NCBI GenBank assembly: GCA_030789695.1
Contig: CM061142.1
Span: forward strand, 148,201,266 to 148,265,265
Source: Scilla litardierei
Taxonomy: Eukaryota > Streptophyta > Magnoliopsida > Asparagales > Asparagaceae
Length of the DNA stretch: 64,000 nt
Direction: 5' to 3'
Shown here: positions 20,363 through 31,573 of the stretch, one piece after another
How the letters are laid out: every line of letters starts with the position of its first letter
Position numbering within the stretch: position 1 is the stretch's first letter
Notes under the pieces: model-generated
The model's database searches: none
What the model saw: only the letters and a program-made list of their open reading frames with translations
What the model was told of the DNA's origin: nothing
Position numbers and translations under genes: made by a program

Positions 20363-21391
20363 GCTGTATCACGTAATATTTCCCATGTCTATAGAAGATC
20401 AAAATTTAATTTGCATACAAGTTTCTTACAAATGATTTTATGTACATTTGTGTTTTAGTCTCAGCTATTTTATTGTGTGTATGTCGGACAGATTAAGGTT
20501 GGCTCTCTCACATGAGCAACCGCCTTATCTTATCAGATGGATAAGATAGAGACGAGACTAGTTTAAAGTCAAAATCATTAGACAAATGATTTAGAGTCAT
20601 GACTTAAACAAGATAGTCGAATAAAAGATCTGCATCATACGGATGCTTACAAAAGATCTGAGATCTGTATCACAAGGATATAAAGATCTCATTGGATTTT
20701 TTAAATCCTATCTGTCTTATGCAGGATGAGAGTCCGTGAATATTTCACGAGTAGTAAGGGGACTCAAAAAGATAGGCACTGTGGTGTCTGATCTTTCATC
20801 CGTACAACATCATTAAGACATACTCTCCCTGGGAAAGGAGTGATGTTGTAGTACGTGTTCATACCACGTATGCATTTCGACCACTGAGTTAGTAGCAATA
20901 GTGTTTGCTATTATGTGAGACTCAAAGGCCATACGGGTCTTAACTCTTACCCTCAAGGACTCCAATTGGTTCCTTTAGATTTGACGAGATGATCGCTATC
21001 TTAGCGTGTTGCTAATGGGCTATGGTAATTCGGCTCGGCGGGGCACGTTAGAAAAGCAAATCAAGTCAAGATCAGAAGGTTCGCAAGAAGAGGAAGATTG
21101 ATTTCATATTCGCATTTGGACTTTAATGATTCAAAGCTGGCTAGCCAATTGTAATCCAGATGGGATTCAATTGTTGAATATAAAGTATAAGAAATGTGAA
21201 GAAATAATCTAGGGTAAAGCATGCGTTGAACTACTCAACTTTGCACCTTCGAGGTCGTTGTGTATCTCTAACAAGTGCACAACAACAGACTCTACGCGCA
21301 TGACGGTCGCACGGTCTATTTCTCGGTATGATAGATGAAAGAACTAAGGGAAAGACGTTCTCTTACAATCCCCTCAAGTGTGAGTGGGAGA
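20363..21391 (+). other. Copia-2 3' untranslated region with polypurine tract
   Basis: About 1.0 kb without a credible gene. Several direct repeats of AAGATCTG and a GGATGC/GATCTG motif lie at 20620-20710. The polypurine tract GAGTGGGAGA (21382-21391) abuts the 3' LTR. Confidence 0.8.
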
Positions 21392-21995
21392 TGTTGGATA
21401 TGGAAGACGTTTGTACACCCTTGTGGGGGATGTACGAGGGATTACGGACCTCGAACGTCGCGTACACGAAGTCGTGTGCAAAGGGAATCTGTTCCCTTGC
21501 GGAGAGGATCTCTGGATGAGCGGGAAAGTCGCATTATATATGCATAAGTGCATGCGACATATGGCTAATAAAGGGGGAATATCTTAAGCTTATGTTGTAC
21601 CATGCAAATGGTACAACTTAAGCTTATAATGTGCCATGTATCATGGTACACCTTAATTAAGTTGTTCCAAAGGAACAACTTACCCTAAAATAACTACCTT
21701 GGGGGCTATAAATAAGACCCAAGGGTAGCCATTTTCCTTACACATTTGCATGAAATTCATGCATGCATCTTCTTCATAGCGAAGCTCTGCAGAAATATTT
21801 CCTCTCCCTCCTTCCAAGTTCTTAATCTAAAATAGAGATTTAGATTGTGGATTAGTAGCCTTACTCCGTTCGTGAGAAGACTCGATCCGTCGTGGCGAAT
21901 CCGAAGGCAAAGTTCCGAGACTATCGTTCCGCATACGCAAGCGTAAGTCTCCACTTTAATTATCGATCCTAACTCTGTTTTGGCAGGATCCTTCA
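21392..21995 (+). repeat. 3' LTR of Copia-2
   Basis: Near-identical to 13834-14438. Differences seen: T to A in the GTACCATGCA(T/A)ATGG palindrome, G to A at CGTTCGTG(G/A)GAAG, T to C at AACT(T/C)TG, and GGATAGG against GGCAGG near the end. Confidence 0.96.
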
Positions 21996-22995
21996 CCGAT
22001 GACTAAGTAGGGTCGTTTAGTTACGAGGGGGTGTCCCCTCGGCTTACGGATGACAACCAAGGCGAGTCATTCAGTAGCGAGGGTCGTTGCCCCATCGGCT
22101 TACGGCTTACGACTAAGTAGGGTCATTCAGTTGTGAGGGGTGGCCCTCGGCTTACAGTTGACGACCAGGAAGAGTCGTTCGATAGCAAGGGGCGTGGCCC
22201 CTTCGTCTTACGATCGACGAATAAGTAGAGTCATTCAGTTGCGAGGGGGTGGCCCCTCGGCTTACGGCTACCGACCAAGGAGACTTGTTCGATAGCGAGG
22301 GGCATGGCCCCTTTGTATTATGGCCGACGGACTAAGTAGGGCCGTTCAATTGTGAGAGGGTGGCCCCTCGGCTTACGACTGACGATCAAGGAGAGTCGTT
22401 CGGTAGTGAGGGGTGTGGCCCCTTCGTCTTACACCCGAAGACTAAGTAGGGCCGTTCAGTTGCGAGGGGGTGGCCCCTTGGCTTACGGCTGACGACCAAG
22501 GTGAGTCGTTTGGTAACGAGGGACTGGCCCCTTCATCTTATGGCTGACGACTAAGTAGGGTCGTTTAGTTGCGAGGGGGGGTGGCCCCTCGGCTTATGGC
22601 TGACGACCAAGGAGAGTCGTTTGATAGCGAGGGACGTGCTCCCTTCGTCTTACAGTCGACGAATAAGTAAGGTCATTCAGTTGCAAGGGAGTGGCCACTC
22701 AGCTTATGGCTGACGACCAAGGAGATTCGTTCGGTAGTGAGGGATGTGGCTCCTTCGTCTTATGGTCGACGGCTAAGTATGGTCATTCAGTTGCGAGGGG
22801 GTGGCCATTTGGCTTACGGCTGATGACCAAGGAGAGTCGTTCGGTAGCAAGGGGTGTAGCCCCTTCATCTTATGTCCAATGATTAAGTAGGGTCATTCAG
22901 TTGCGAGGGGGTGACCCCTTGGCTTACAGCTAACAACCAAGGAGAGTCATTCAGTAGCAAGTGGCATGGCCCCTTCGTCTTATGGCTGATAACTA
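21996..22995 (-). repeat. About 110-bp tandem repeat, roughly nine units, in Tat2
   Basis: Units recur at 22001, 22111, 22219, 22330 and 22440, and on to about 22990, marked by GACTAAGTAGGGTC. Each contains two inverted GCGAGGGG...CCCCTCGGC-type pairs separated by GACGACCAAGGAGAGTCGTTC. Units are imperfect (many substitutions), so the array is not recent. Confidence 0.9.
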
Positions 22996-23389
22996 AGTTT
23001 TGTCCAAGTCCATTTACATCAAGACAATGTGAATAAGAATAAGCATGGTCCATCAAGAGTTCCTCTAAGGATTGATCCTTGTGAGTAGTACTCTTGTCGA
23101 AGATTAACTAAATACTAGATGTAATGATTCTCATAAGTGTCATGTCGAGAAAATGTATTTTGAAGGAAAACAGACTTTATTAATTTAGAAAGATTTAACA
23201 TTCTGATGACAATAAATAGCGTACATACGTTTTTATTCTGCTCAGAGTCGTTTCTGCCTGACTTTTATTTGATCTTTGCTCAGAAACTTTCTAATCAACC
23301 ACTTTAATGACTGGTGACCGATCATTGGGCCCTTGCCTTTCTGCTTCAGGGTTGCTTCCTTATTTTGCTACTCTCCACCTGGCTTCTTT
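22996..23389 (-). other. Tat2 spacer between gag and the tandem array
   Basis: AT-richer sequence with no gene or repeat that I can recognise. The equivalent spacer in Tat1 is 11409-11640. Confidence 0.5.
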
Positions 23390-24780
23390 AGATGACCACG
23401 TTTGATTAATGCATCAATTTCCTTATTGAGTGTCCTATAATCATCGGTGTCATGCCCAATCTGAGATCATCCTTTTTTCGTACCCATTCTTTTTGACAGG
23501 CTCATTGATGAGGCCTTCTCGTTGGGCATATGTCATGACTTCTGCCTTAGGAGCATTTGACCAGACGTAAGCATCTTTGGCAGGATGCTCCTTGCTTTAG
23601 GGACTCTTGTCTCTATGTCGCCGATCTCGTTGTTCTTGTCAGGAGTTCCTTCAGGCTCATTCATCTCACTTTGTTTCCTCTCGATGCTTAGAAGTGTTGT
23701 TCTTTGCAGCGATGAGTGCTTCCTCCGTGGTCATGAACCGATCCGTTGTACTGAACAGCTCCACGAGATTGCTCGACGGGAATTTGTGCAAGGACCTCAG
23801 CAAATGCTTATTTTTGATTGCTTGGGTAAGGGCTCCGATGATAGTAGCATCTGGAACGTCCTCAACTTCCAGTCTTTCTTCATTGAAATTCTTAATGAAG
23901 TCATGAATTGAGTCTCTGTCACCTTACTTTAGGGTGAAGAGATGAGACGATTTTCGCTTCGGGCGTCTCCCTGCAAAAAACTGCCTGCAAAAAAGGTCAG
24001 ACAAATCATCGAATGACTCGATGCTATTATCGAACAATTTGTTGTACCAGTTGTCTGCCTCTTTTGTGAGCGTGGTTTGGAAAGCTTGGCAGAGGTATGG
24101 CTCATCGGCCTCCTGAAGCTCCATCACGTTTTGATAGCTATGGACGTGCAGCCATGGGTCTCCAGTGCCGTCATACATCTGCAAGGCTGGTATCTTGAAT
24201 TTGGTGAGCAATGGGGGTGGACATGATGTTCTCCTTCAGAGGTGTCTGCTGATGGGTAGGAAGAGCGAGTGGTGCACTTTTCTCCTCTTGCCGCTGGTGA
24301 GTGGCACTCGAAGAATGGCTGGGGCTTGCTTCCCTCTCCTTCCTCTTCTACCAGCCGCAAGATTAAGTGGACTGCAACCTTGGATGAGATTATCTCTCCC
24401 TTGATCTAAGATGCTACGTGTGGTTTGCCTGTTATTGGAGGGCCCTGGACCTCCATTATGCCCAAAGGTGAGGTGGTTATTACTCATCTCTCCATTCTGT
24501 TGACATGGAGGAATGTTATTCGGTGGCAAGTTCTCTTGTTGCTCGAGTCCTTGCTTGCTAGGCCCCTGGTTCCTTGAGTAGCTCGCCCTCCTCCTAGTTG
24601 TGGGCGTTCGATGTCCCGTTGAACAACGGCGGCTAATACTGCCTGGCTGTTTTCACTCTTCTCAGCGAACTTGTTGAATTGTTCCTGAGTCGCCAATCGA
24701 GCATTGGGTGTGGTCTTCAGGAGTCGCATTTGAAACACCCTCGTTTAATGTGTCCTCAACTAGAGCGAGGAGCGATCCAG
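23390..24780 (-). pseudogene. Tat2 gag, decayed
   Basis: The minus strand encodes pieces of a Tat-type gag. Near 24738-24490 is an N-terminal stretch. From 24211 to 23927 comes the capsid core (F-K-I-P...Y-D-G-T-G-D-P, then W-Y-N-K-L and F-C-R-Q-F-F-A-G-R-R). The same frame continues past a TAA at 23924-23926, where relatives have Gln, into E-E-A-L. Near 23470-23400 the minus strand encodes the H-D-T-D-D...L-I-K-R-G-H terminal box. Several frame changes separate the pieces. No intact start was found, so no protein is expected. Confidence 0.78.
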
Positions 24781-24834
24781 TGTAGTTGGGTCCAGTCGAC
24801 ATTGGACTTTAGTTGCTTCGGGATGTTGACTGGT

Positions 24835-24855
24835 GTTTCCCACAGATGATGCCAA
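24835..24855 (-). promoter_or_regulatory. Primer binding region of Tat2
   Basis: Minus strand TTGGCATCATCTGTGGGAAA, a variant of the TTGGCGCCGTCTGTGGGAA string of this lineage (compare 9717 in Tat1). Confidence 0.65.
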
Positions 24856-24859
24856 CCTT

Positions 24860-25633
24860 TAACGCCAAAATCGACGTCAACAATGATTGGGCTGACATGG
24901 ACTCACTTGTTGAAGTGGATCCTCGTCAGTGGTTGAAATGGGACCCTCGGTTGGTAGAACCAGGGTCGGTGGTCGTTGGGAAGCGGATGCAGTACTGAAG
25001 CTCGAACGATGTTGCAACAGAGTACTACGATCCTTGGACCTTTAAGTAAGGTCGGACTTCGATCAATGATTCACGGGAGTAGTCGTACGACTCTCCTGTT
25101 GGGTTGTGCCATGATCTTCCTGTAACACAAAGGAACGTCAGGAGGGCCAGATCTGGATTCCGACCCAAATCCCCTCTTATGCTTAAGTTACAACGGGAAC
25201 TTAAGAGAAGGCTCGGGGCTGTCGAGATCGACCCATAGAGGTTCGCCTCGAGTTAGTCGCTGCAAGCTATTTGGAGGGAGAATTATAAAGTGGAAAGTAG
25301 AATGACAGAGTATTAGGTCTTTCGTACCTTAGACCTCCTTATTCTGTTAATCTTCTGTGTATTTATAGACTTCAGAAGTCTCTTTAGTGACGTTGGGAGG
25401 ATAATTGTCACCAATTATGGTACCACGATCCTTCCCCCCTTAATAGGGTAACCGTCGTCCACGCCTCCGCTATTTATGAGGCCATTATCAATCACACGTT
25501 TGATACATCAGAAGTCCAACGGGCAAATGGCATGTGGGCTTTGACTGGGTCAGATTCAAGCTTCCTTCGTGGGCCTTGTGGGCTCTTGGGTCATTCGAGT
25601 GAATCTGACAAGCGTCGGCCCAAGGGTTTAACA
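24860..25633 (-). repeat. 5' LTR of Tat2 with TATA box
   Basis: Minus strand begins TGTTAAACCCTTGGG at 25633 and runs to the primer region. Minus-strand TATAAATA lies at 25367-25360, supporting this orientation. The inner boundary is uncertain by a few bases, and no partner LTR exists in the window. Confidence 0.6.
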
Positions 25634-26661
25634 TTACCTATACTCATAAACTTTATTGTACATCATCAACATATACATAGGGGTGACTCAATATCCAACA
25701 CGTTGAGCAATTATTACAGCATTAGACCATCTGTGGGAAGCAAAAGATACCATGCCATCATAAGCTCTAAGAATCCATTCAATTATAATGTGAGAGAGTC
25801 AGACCATTACCGATCATAAAAAGAATAATAACAATGATGGCGGCCTAGGATCATCGCAATCCACTAATAACCAACATCACAAAGCCATTCTAAAAATGTC
25901 TGGGCCATAATATGCGACTCGAGAACAGTTTCAACAAATGACCATTGAGATTATATTGATGTAAGAACTGCTAACCTAGTTTGTTCATATGCAACTCATC
26001 ATAAAATCAAAATCATTCCAAACTCCACCAACAAACACCTTATCTATCCCTTCTAACAACCATTCCAACAACCACGCCAGCAATTACATCAACAACAATA
26101 TGAGCGGCCACACGAAATAAATATCAAGATCAGGAAGAGCATGGAAGACACCATACATAAAGCTTGAAACAATGATAGATATGGAGCTGAAGGATAAGTT
26201 GATGTAAAGAGAATCAATAAGGCGATACTTGAGATGCAAGAGGTTAGCTTGGACACAACCACTATAACTATGATTAATGAGACGTTTAACTGAAAGTTTA
26301 AGTAGAGTCTTATGTTGAAGCAGCCTAAGACCAAGGATGAAGTTATGGCCAGAGTGGAGATGTTTATAAATACCGTATAGAATTTATACTTGGAAAGGAA
26401 GTCAAAGGCCAAAGGATCGAAGCTGAATTAATATAAGCCAAGAAGAGGCACAAGGTGCTACAACCAGTGTTGTAAATATTAGATATAACCAGTGGTCAGA
26501 CCAGATTTAACCCAAACAGGGCACCTAATTGGTTTGGTCAATATATAGATCAAAACATAGCATGAACCAGAACGGGTTTAGATGAGAATCGATAAATTAG
26601 CAAGACATATTTGAACCACAATTCCTGAAAAAGCATTTAAATAATTAATTATTGATAATGG
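25634..26661. other. Unassigned AT-rich sequence between Tat2 and a solo LTR
   Basis: About 1 kb with no intact gene. A weak plus-strand gag-like phrase occurs near 26330-26400 but is broken by stops. It may be host DNA or an old element. Confidence 0.4.
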
Positions 26662-26666
26662 GATTT

Positions 26667-26917
26667 TGTAACCCCTCGTAGGCTATAATACGACTATAGT
26701 ACACTCGTTTGGGTACACCTCCATTGAACCGTGTACGTAGATGATGGGACCATCTCCTACACTTGGAATTCATGCCAAGTGGTGTGTGGGAATGGCCATT
26801 TGTGATTTATATCTAGGATGGCATGAGATGATTGAGCATACAAGTATATGGCAATTTTAATCCCATTTGTACACAAATGACATCATCGTAATTATAGACT
26901 AAAGTTGAGGGTATTTA

Positions 26918-26967
<50 letters not shown>

Positions 26968-29155
26968 GGCTTAGTGCCATGGCAAACTTGTAATTAACAC
27001 ACTAAGATAGAGGGCTTTTACTAATAAATATTGTGCAATGGCAAACTTATAAATAAAGCCCAAAGTTAATGGGCATTTTAACAAGGAGTTATTGCAATGG
27101 CATATGGTGTAATTAAGAGGCAAAGTTGGAGGGTGCTTATGAAATGATTGGAAGTAATGGCAAACTTGTAATGAGGGAAATTTAAGAAGATATCTTTTCT
27201 TTAATTAAATCTTTTTCTTCTACACTCTTCATCCTTCTACAATCTTCGTTTTCTTTTCCTTTTCTTTTTTTCCTTTGACCTTTTCTTTTTCCTTTGGGTG
27301 GGCCGAATTCATCCCATACATGTGCGGGTGGGGGGTGGGGGGATTGGAAGAAAAGGAAAAACCAAAGGAAAGGTGGAAGAGGAAGAGAAAGGAGAAGAAG
27401 AGCAAGAAGGAGTTCACCCACAATCTTAAAAAAGGTAGGATTCCTTACTTTGTGCAAATATTATTAATTTAGGGTTGTTTTAATAGTTGTAGCACCAAGT
27501 TGTGATTTTTTGGACATCTTTATGGTAGATTGTAGATTGTAGTATAGTTGTATGGTTCATTTTGTATGATTTGTGATACATGCAAGAGGTAGCTTGTAAA
27601 ATTGGTTCTTGTTGGTATCTCCTACAATTTGTATCTTGAAGAATTATGTCATGGAGAATGATTTTGTGGCCATTTGCAAGTGAACTCCTATGAGGTTATA
27701 TGGTTCATGTTGGAAGAGTCATGTGCTTGGAAATTGGTTTATGTTGCTTGGTAAATTAAAATCCCATAATAATGCTTTATGTTGCTTGCTAATTTTACAT
27801 GTTGCTTACTAATGCTATATAATAAAGCCCATGTTGCGAATGCTACATACTAAAGTCCATGTTGCTTGAATCCCATGATGATAATAAAGCCCATGTTGCT
27901 TACTAATCTTGAATCCCAAAATGATGCATTATGAATAATGGTCCATGTTGCTTGTTAATCTATAATCCCACCATGAAGTCTTATGTATAATGGTTCATGT
28001 TGATTGTTAGCCTTTTAATTCCACAATGATTTATGTTGTATGTTAGTCCTTTCATTTAAATACATGCCACTTTTTATTATTTCCTTTTGTTCACCTTAAT
28101 GTTGCATGCTAGTCATGTAGTTTAAATGTAGTTCACATCTTTAACATTGTACGTTAGTTTGTTTAACTTAAATGCTAATAATGTATATGGATGTCTCGAT
28201 CTGCCATATGGCATGTGAGCACCCTAGAAAGGGGTTGGGGGAAAACTGGGTGCTACTAGGGTATGAGGACTGGACTAGTATATGATAGAAATTGCTGTAC
28301 CTTGCCCAGTTTCAGGTACAGTACCTTGCTCAGTTTCAGGTACTTTGTGACAGAGTGGTGTGGTTGTGGAGTTTTCCTCACTTGAACCCGGTGCGAGGGA
28401 GTGGGTGGAGTGAGAGGCCGCATTAAGGAAACAATGCTCGTGTATCATTGATGGGTGCTCCTTACCCCCATCTTGGGGGTGGAGTCCAGTTCCTCATATT
28501 CAACGACACACCCATGTTTCCAAATGAAATTAATTAAAAATTTAAGTTTCTTAAATTTACAATGTACCATTCCTCTTTTTCCTTGCCTGATTGTGTTTCC
28601 TTTCGTGCTCTGCACTATTTGTGAGAAAATAAATAATAATGAAATAAATAAAATAAAATAATAATAACAACAATCCCTAATTAATACGTACTTTTTGCAT
28701 GAGTTGGGGTTTCTACTGGGTCATGCTGTGACGTGTTTCCCCCGTGGTTTTAGGACCAGAACAGGTGACTTTGGAGCAGGAGTCGGTTGTGGGCCCTTCA
28801 GGAGACGCTACGTTTCCCCCTCATTCCCTGGGTTAGGATAGAGTGTGAGTTGTACTTTTGAGTTGTGGATTTCAGATGTACTTATATATGGGACGTTATT
28901 ACTTTTGTACTTATACTTACCTTCCATTTGTACTTTTGCCCGTGTACATTTCTGTGATGAGTAGTACTTATTGCTGTCTGTGTTGGAGCACTGTTGACTT
29001 TCCTTACTTTCTGCTGTCTGTGTTGTTCTAGTGTGCACAGTGGCCTGCTTGTAGTATCTCTTTTTGATTCTATGCTTGGTGCAATACCACGGCCTGTTAA
29101 ACCCCTTCCCCATTTACCTCAGTACCCGAGGTAGTTGGGTGACTGGGGTGTGACA
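26667..29155 (+). repeat. Solo LTR, Tekay-like family C, with perfect 5-bp duplication
   Basis: Starts TGTAACCCCTCG and ends GGGGTGTGACA, the same terminal pattern as the Tekay LTRs. It is flanked on both sides by GATTT (26662-26666 and 29156-29160). Length 2,489 bp, in the range of the other Tekay LTRs (2.4-2.8 kb). No internal element sequence remains, so the element was reduced by LTR-LTR recombination. Inside are an (AAT)n run and a T-rich U5-like region with ACTTGTAC-type repeats. Short open frames at 27182-27472 are low-complexity. Confidence 0.85.
26920..26964. repeat. (AAT)n microsatellite
   Basis: About 15 consecutive AAT units inside the solo LTR. Confidence 0.97.
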
Positions 29156-29160
29156 GATTT

Positions 29161-29524
29161 GAACCCATACTAATAGGAAAAGAGAACCACTTTTAACTAA
29201 ACGCACTAACCAAATGTCCACAATATCAATTTTCTAGAGAATAATATATTAATATGTATGAATTGTAAGAAAATAATTCATGGTATACTAATCCAGTGAG
29301 CAAATGCGAAAGTGTGAAAAAAAGGTTTCTAAACCTAGCAAAAGGCGCAAGATACACTACAAAAATTATGAATTAAAATAATGTAAATAAAACATATATT
29401 TGCATGGATATTCTTACACGATTCCACGGATCCACATATCTTTCAATGAAGATCTACAGTCCCATTAACCAAACAGACACAACAGAAGATTCACCTTAAT
29501 GATGTGTCCACTTCACGATCCTTG
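29161..29524. other. Unassigned sequence between solo LTR and Copia-3
   Basis: AT-rich, no gene seen. Continuous with 25634-26661 if the solo LTR is removed. Confidence 0.4.
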
Positions 29525-31379
29525 TGTTGGATACGACGTGTAGTTGGATACAATGATCGATGACTTCGTGTTTGATGATAACAAACGTTTGTGAACGATT
29601 TGATGTGTGTGCTAAGTGTTTTTCAGGAGTGGCACGCTCGTAAATAGTCAAAGCGGGACTTGGTCAAAGAGATGGTGAAATTGCTACACATATGTGGACT
29701 TGGTCAAAAGTGGGGAGATAATGAGAGAATCAACACGAATCTATTTTTGATTGATTCATATCAATTAGAATCCAATTTCATATTTCATATTCAATTCAAA
29801 TCCTACTTCAACTCCTAATCCAATTTGAATTACAATTGAAGAACAAATCAAATCCCACACATCCAATTCAAATTCAATTCCTATTATTAAGGGATTTGAT
29901 TTGAGCCTATAGATCTCCCCTCTACATCTATATATACCCTTCTCCCAAAGAGAGGAAAATGTGCAGCTACATAAAAGAAAATCCCATCGCATCAAAATTT
30001 CATGTGGCCGACACAAAGAAAATCCTAGCCTATATTGCCGCATTATCTGAAGAAAAACCCTAGAAGAGAAGAGGGAGAGCCGGCCATACAATTGAGAAAC
30101 CCACGCAACAACACACTATTGTTTCTCTCCCATTGATTCAAGTTACATCATTTGACTGTTTTTTGTTTGCAGAACCAAAGCTAAAGGAGAGAGCAATAAT
30201 AGGAGGCGGCGGCCAAGCTTTAGGGAGGAGAGTGCCAAAACAAAAAGAAAGTTGTGGGATTAATTAAGAAGCGGGATTAACTAAGAAGAAACCTTTTTGT
30301 CAAAACCTTTTGGTGCTGGCAACAAAAATTATTTGGGAAGTTGCTGCAACTCAAGGCACAAGCCCGTGACCAACAAAGAGAGTTCTTCAAAACAATTTGT
30401 TGCAGCTGGGCAAAGTTCACATCTAGCCGCAATATTAGACTTATCTTGCAGAAATTGTTGACTTAATTTCCCAAAGGCTGTTCGAATTTCATCAAGTCAT
30501 CACATGCGCATAAACCAACTCTCACAAGGATCCCAAGTTGCCAACCAATCTTCCAAGCTGCTAATGAAAAGCCCATGCCACAATTGTCGCATGGATCCCT
30601 AGCATCATGTCCCGAGGGCAGTTTGAGTTCATCTCCTTCACATCATAAACGTGCCGCAAGCTGCTGACCGAGCTGCTCACGCATCAAGCATCTCATTGAT
30701 CGAAGCCTCATCCGCACCCATGCAAATTGCCTGCATTGCTCATTGCCGACCTACAAAGGAGCCCAAGCCATTGCCAAGCCGCAACATCAAAGGGAGGGGT
30801 CAAAGTTGCAACTTTAGAGACATCAAAGGAGGTTAAAGGAGACTGAGATAGGGACTACACTTTGTCAGATTAGATCTGACCTGAGCTGATTGACAGAGAT
30901 GACTACGACGCCTACACAAAATGAGATTTTCTAAACTCTTTATTTTTGTATTTGTGTAGTAGTGTTGCGATCTTTGTAGGGGAAACTTTACCATATTTGT
31001 GACACTTTTGGGGCCTTGTTTAGTTGGTGCTAGACAAGAGGGACTTGACTAGTTGGGGCTAGTCAAGAGAGAGCTTACACTAGGATTGTTATTGTTTAGC
31101 ACTTTGGTGAGTGCTGTACAGAGAGCCAGGTGAGTGTAGAGTTGGTGCTCTAGCTACAGGTTATACCAGAAACTTTAATAATCTAGTATTTGCTTCTGGG
31201 GCTGGATGTAGGTCGTGGATGCGACCGAACCATCGTAAATCTGTATGTGCACTTTGTGATTGATTATATTTACTCTGCATCTGCTCATAACTACATGTGA
31301 TTGCTGAATAATTGCCCGAGTTCCCAAAGAATTTTTATTAGCATATTCACCCCCTCTAGGCTTAGATCTAGATCCAACA
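29525..31379 (+). repeat. 5' LTR of Copia-3
   Basis: TGTTGG...CCAACA termini, 1,855 bp. TATATATA at 29929-29936 is the likely TATA box. The first 960 bp match 63039-64000. The 3' LTR carries an extra copy of the roughly 20-bp ACGTGTAGTTGGATACAAC unit near its start. Confidence 0.93.
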
Positions 31380-31381
31380 AG

Positions 31382-31393
31382 TGGTATCAGAGC
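31382..31393 (+). promoter_or_regulatory. Primer binding site of Copia-3 (tRNA-iMet)
   Basis: TGGTATCAGAGC two bases after the LTR end. Confidence 0.95.
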
Positions 31394-31419
31394 AGGTTAG
31401 ATGATCTAGTATAGAAATC

Positions 31420-31573
31420 ATGAATACCCCAAACTTAGTTTTTGCTCATGTCATGCCTATTGATCATCCTCCTCTTTTTAGTGGCCATGATTATATATAC
31501 CGAAAGGCTAGGATGAAAATTTATTTTCTATCCGTTGATGTTGACACTTGGTACATTATTGAAAACATACATA
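31420..31573 (+). pseudogene. Copia-3 gag, 5' part before the Athila insertion
   Basis: Starts ATGAATACC and encodes the N-terminal copia gag motif (P-P-L-F-S-G-H-D-Y...R-K-A-R-M-K-I-Y-F) followed by W-Y-I-I-E-N. It breaks at 31573, where ACATA is followed by the Athila TG. The frame resumes at 49704 and again at 60354 (duplicated block) without a shift, which shows that the Athila entered an open gag. Confidence 0.88.

Larger units (their letters stand above)
13834..21995 (+). mobile_element. Copia-2: complete, young Ty1/copia retrotransposon
   Basis: Two LTRs of 605 and 604 bp differ by eye at about four bases plus a 1-bp indel. Between them lie a tRNA-iMet primer site, a 1.8-kb leader, one intact gag-pol gene and a polypurine tract. 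This looks potentially autonomous. The flanking 5-mers are AGAAC (left) and CGATG (right), so no target duplication is visible, and the flanks belong to two different Tat elements in opposite orientation. I did not assign a copia clade with confidence. Confidence 0.93.
21996..25633 (-). mobile_element. Tat2: second non-autonomous Tat/Retand-like element, inverted and degraded
   Basis: Read on the minus strand: LTR (25633 to about 24860), primer site, decayed gag (about 24780-23390), spacer (23389-22996), and about 110-bp tandem repeats (22995-21996). It ends abruptly at the Copia-2 LTR. The plan LTR-gag-tandem repeat without pol matches Tat1, but the sequences differ widely. The 3' part and 3' LTR are absent. 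Confidence 0.72.

Noticed and set aside
21996..22995. Repeat array as possible CRISPR
   Set aside because: Units are 110 bp, adjoining and imperfect, without unique spacers, in a plant retroelement.
26330..26400. Gag-like phrase in unassigned sequence
   Set aside because: Too short and broken by stops to assign; could be chance.
27182..27472. Lys/Pro-rich small frames on both strands
   Set aside because: Purine/pyrimidine-rich low-complexity DNA inside a solo LTR.
31382..31393. Possible tRNA gene remnants at TGGTATCAGAGC sites
   Set aside because: They are primer binding sites placed right after LTR ends, with no tRNA fold around them.
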